This document shows, piece by piece, positions 11,105 to 11,221 of a DNA stretch of 11,221 nucleotides (position 1 is the stretch's first letter; each line of letters begins with the position of its first letter). The notes under the pieces are model-generated. The model ran no database searches. It saw nothing but the letters and a program-made list of their open reading frames with translations, and had not been told where the DNA came from. The translations under genes were made by a program, and so were the position numbers. This DNA comes from Candidatus Brocadiia bacterium (lineage in GTDB: Bacteria > Planctomycetota > MHYJ01 > WSZJ01): assembly GCA_013360825.1 (NCBI GenBank), contig JABWAY010000123.1, positions 1-11,221 of the forward strand. The letters are read 5' to 3'.

Positions 11105-11221
11105 TCAGTCCCCCGCGGGGAGGAAGTCGGGATAGCCGCCGCGGACTGCGCGCCGGGGCCGCGCCTCCACCCGCTTCCGCAGCGCCTCGGTCGCCTGGTG
11201 CGCCAGCCGCGCCGGTTCCGG
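11105..11221 (-). CDS. C-terminal fragment of a gene running off the right edge
   Basis: On the minus strand an uninterrupted frame enters from the right edge and stops at TGA (11107-11105), giving 38 visible residues. They form a basic amphipathic helix (RLAHQATEALRKRVEARPRR) and end in GGYPDFLPAGD. The composition looks protein-like, and the stop lies 24 nt from the convergent gene's stop, as expected for a real gene end. No family can be named. It could also be a chance open frame, since stop codons are rare at this GC content. Confidence 0.45.
   Translation of the reverse strand, partial: PEPARLAHQATEALRKRVEARPRRAVRGGYPDFLPAGD

Noticed and set aside
11110..11119. CCCCGCGGGG palindrome near the right end
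   Set aside because: It lies within the apparent coding end of the minus-strand fragment and has no loop or T-tract, so it is not supported as a terminator or operator.

Overview
This is a high-GC (by eye around 70%) bacterial chromosomal window. It carries a core housekeeping operon on its right half and lineage-specific secreted or membrane proteins on its left half. The order tpiA-secG-yicC-gmk-rpoZ-coaC-coaB, the zinc-ribbon/HEAT-like membrane protein, the secreted caspase-like protease and the sparse Shine-Dalgarno use fit a planctomycete or other PVC-type bacterium. That assignment is inference from gene content, not from a marker-gene comparison. I see no tRNA, rRNA, CRISPR array, insertion sequence or phage gene.

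Layout. (1) Positions 2-133 hold the C-terminus of a membrane protein (+). It converges on a zinc-ribbon, single-TM, HEAT-like protein (156-1427, -). Behind that on the same strand is a secreted OB-like/TPR-like protein (1652-2449, -). (2) Divergent from these, 2568-3614 (+) encodes a GspK-like minor pseudopilin with no other type II secretion gene nearby. It is followed after 29 nt by a secreted caspase-like (C14) protease, 3644-5146 (+). This protease carries an EF-hand-type calcium loop and four C-terminal Tudor/chromo-barrel-like repeats, and it is the most unusual gene in the window. (3) A hairpin with a UACG tetraloop lies between the protease and a convergent two-gene minus-strand operon: a DUF2306-type membrane protein (5506-6171) coupled by an ATGA overlap to a small Pro/Ala-rich exported protein (5159-5509). 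(4) A 183-nt divergent spacer holds two strong inverted repeats and a sigma70-like promoter. It leads into the plus-strand operon tpiA, secG, yicC, gmk, rpoZ, coaC and coaB (6355-10371), with gaps of 1, 6, -4, 10, 51 and -1 nt. (5) A SUKH/SMI1-KNR4-like gene (10433-11080, +) follows, and the C-terminal end of a minus-strand gene runs off the right edge (11105-11221).

The operon combines glycolysis (TpiA), the Sec translocon (SecG), RNA turnover (YicC), GMP phosphorylation (Gmk), an RNA polymerase subunit (RpoZ) and coenzyme A synthesis (CoaC and CoaB as separate proteins). Overlapping ATGA and TGATG junctions suggest translational coupling. Many genes have little or no Shine-Dalgarno sequence; clear ones precede secG, rpoZ, coaC and the small exported protein. 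Starts were chosen from signal peptides, family motifs and overlaps, because long antisense open frames are common in this GC-rich sequence.
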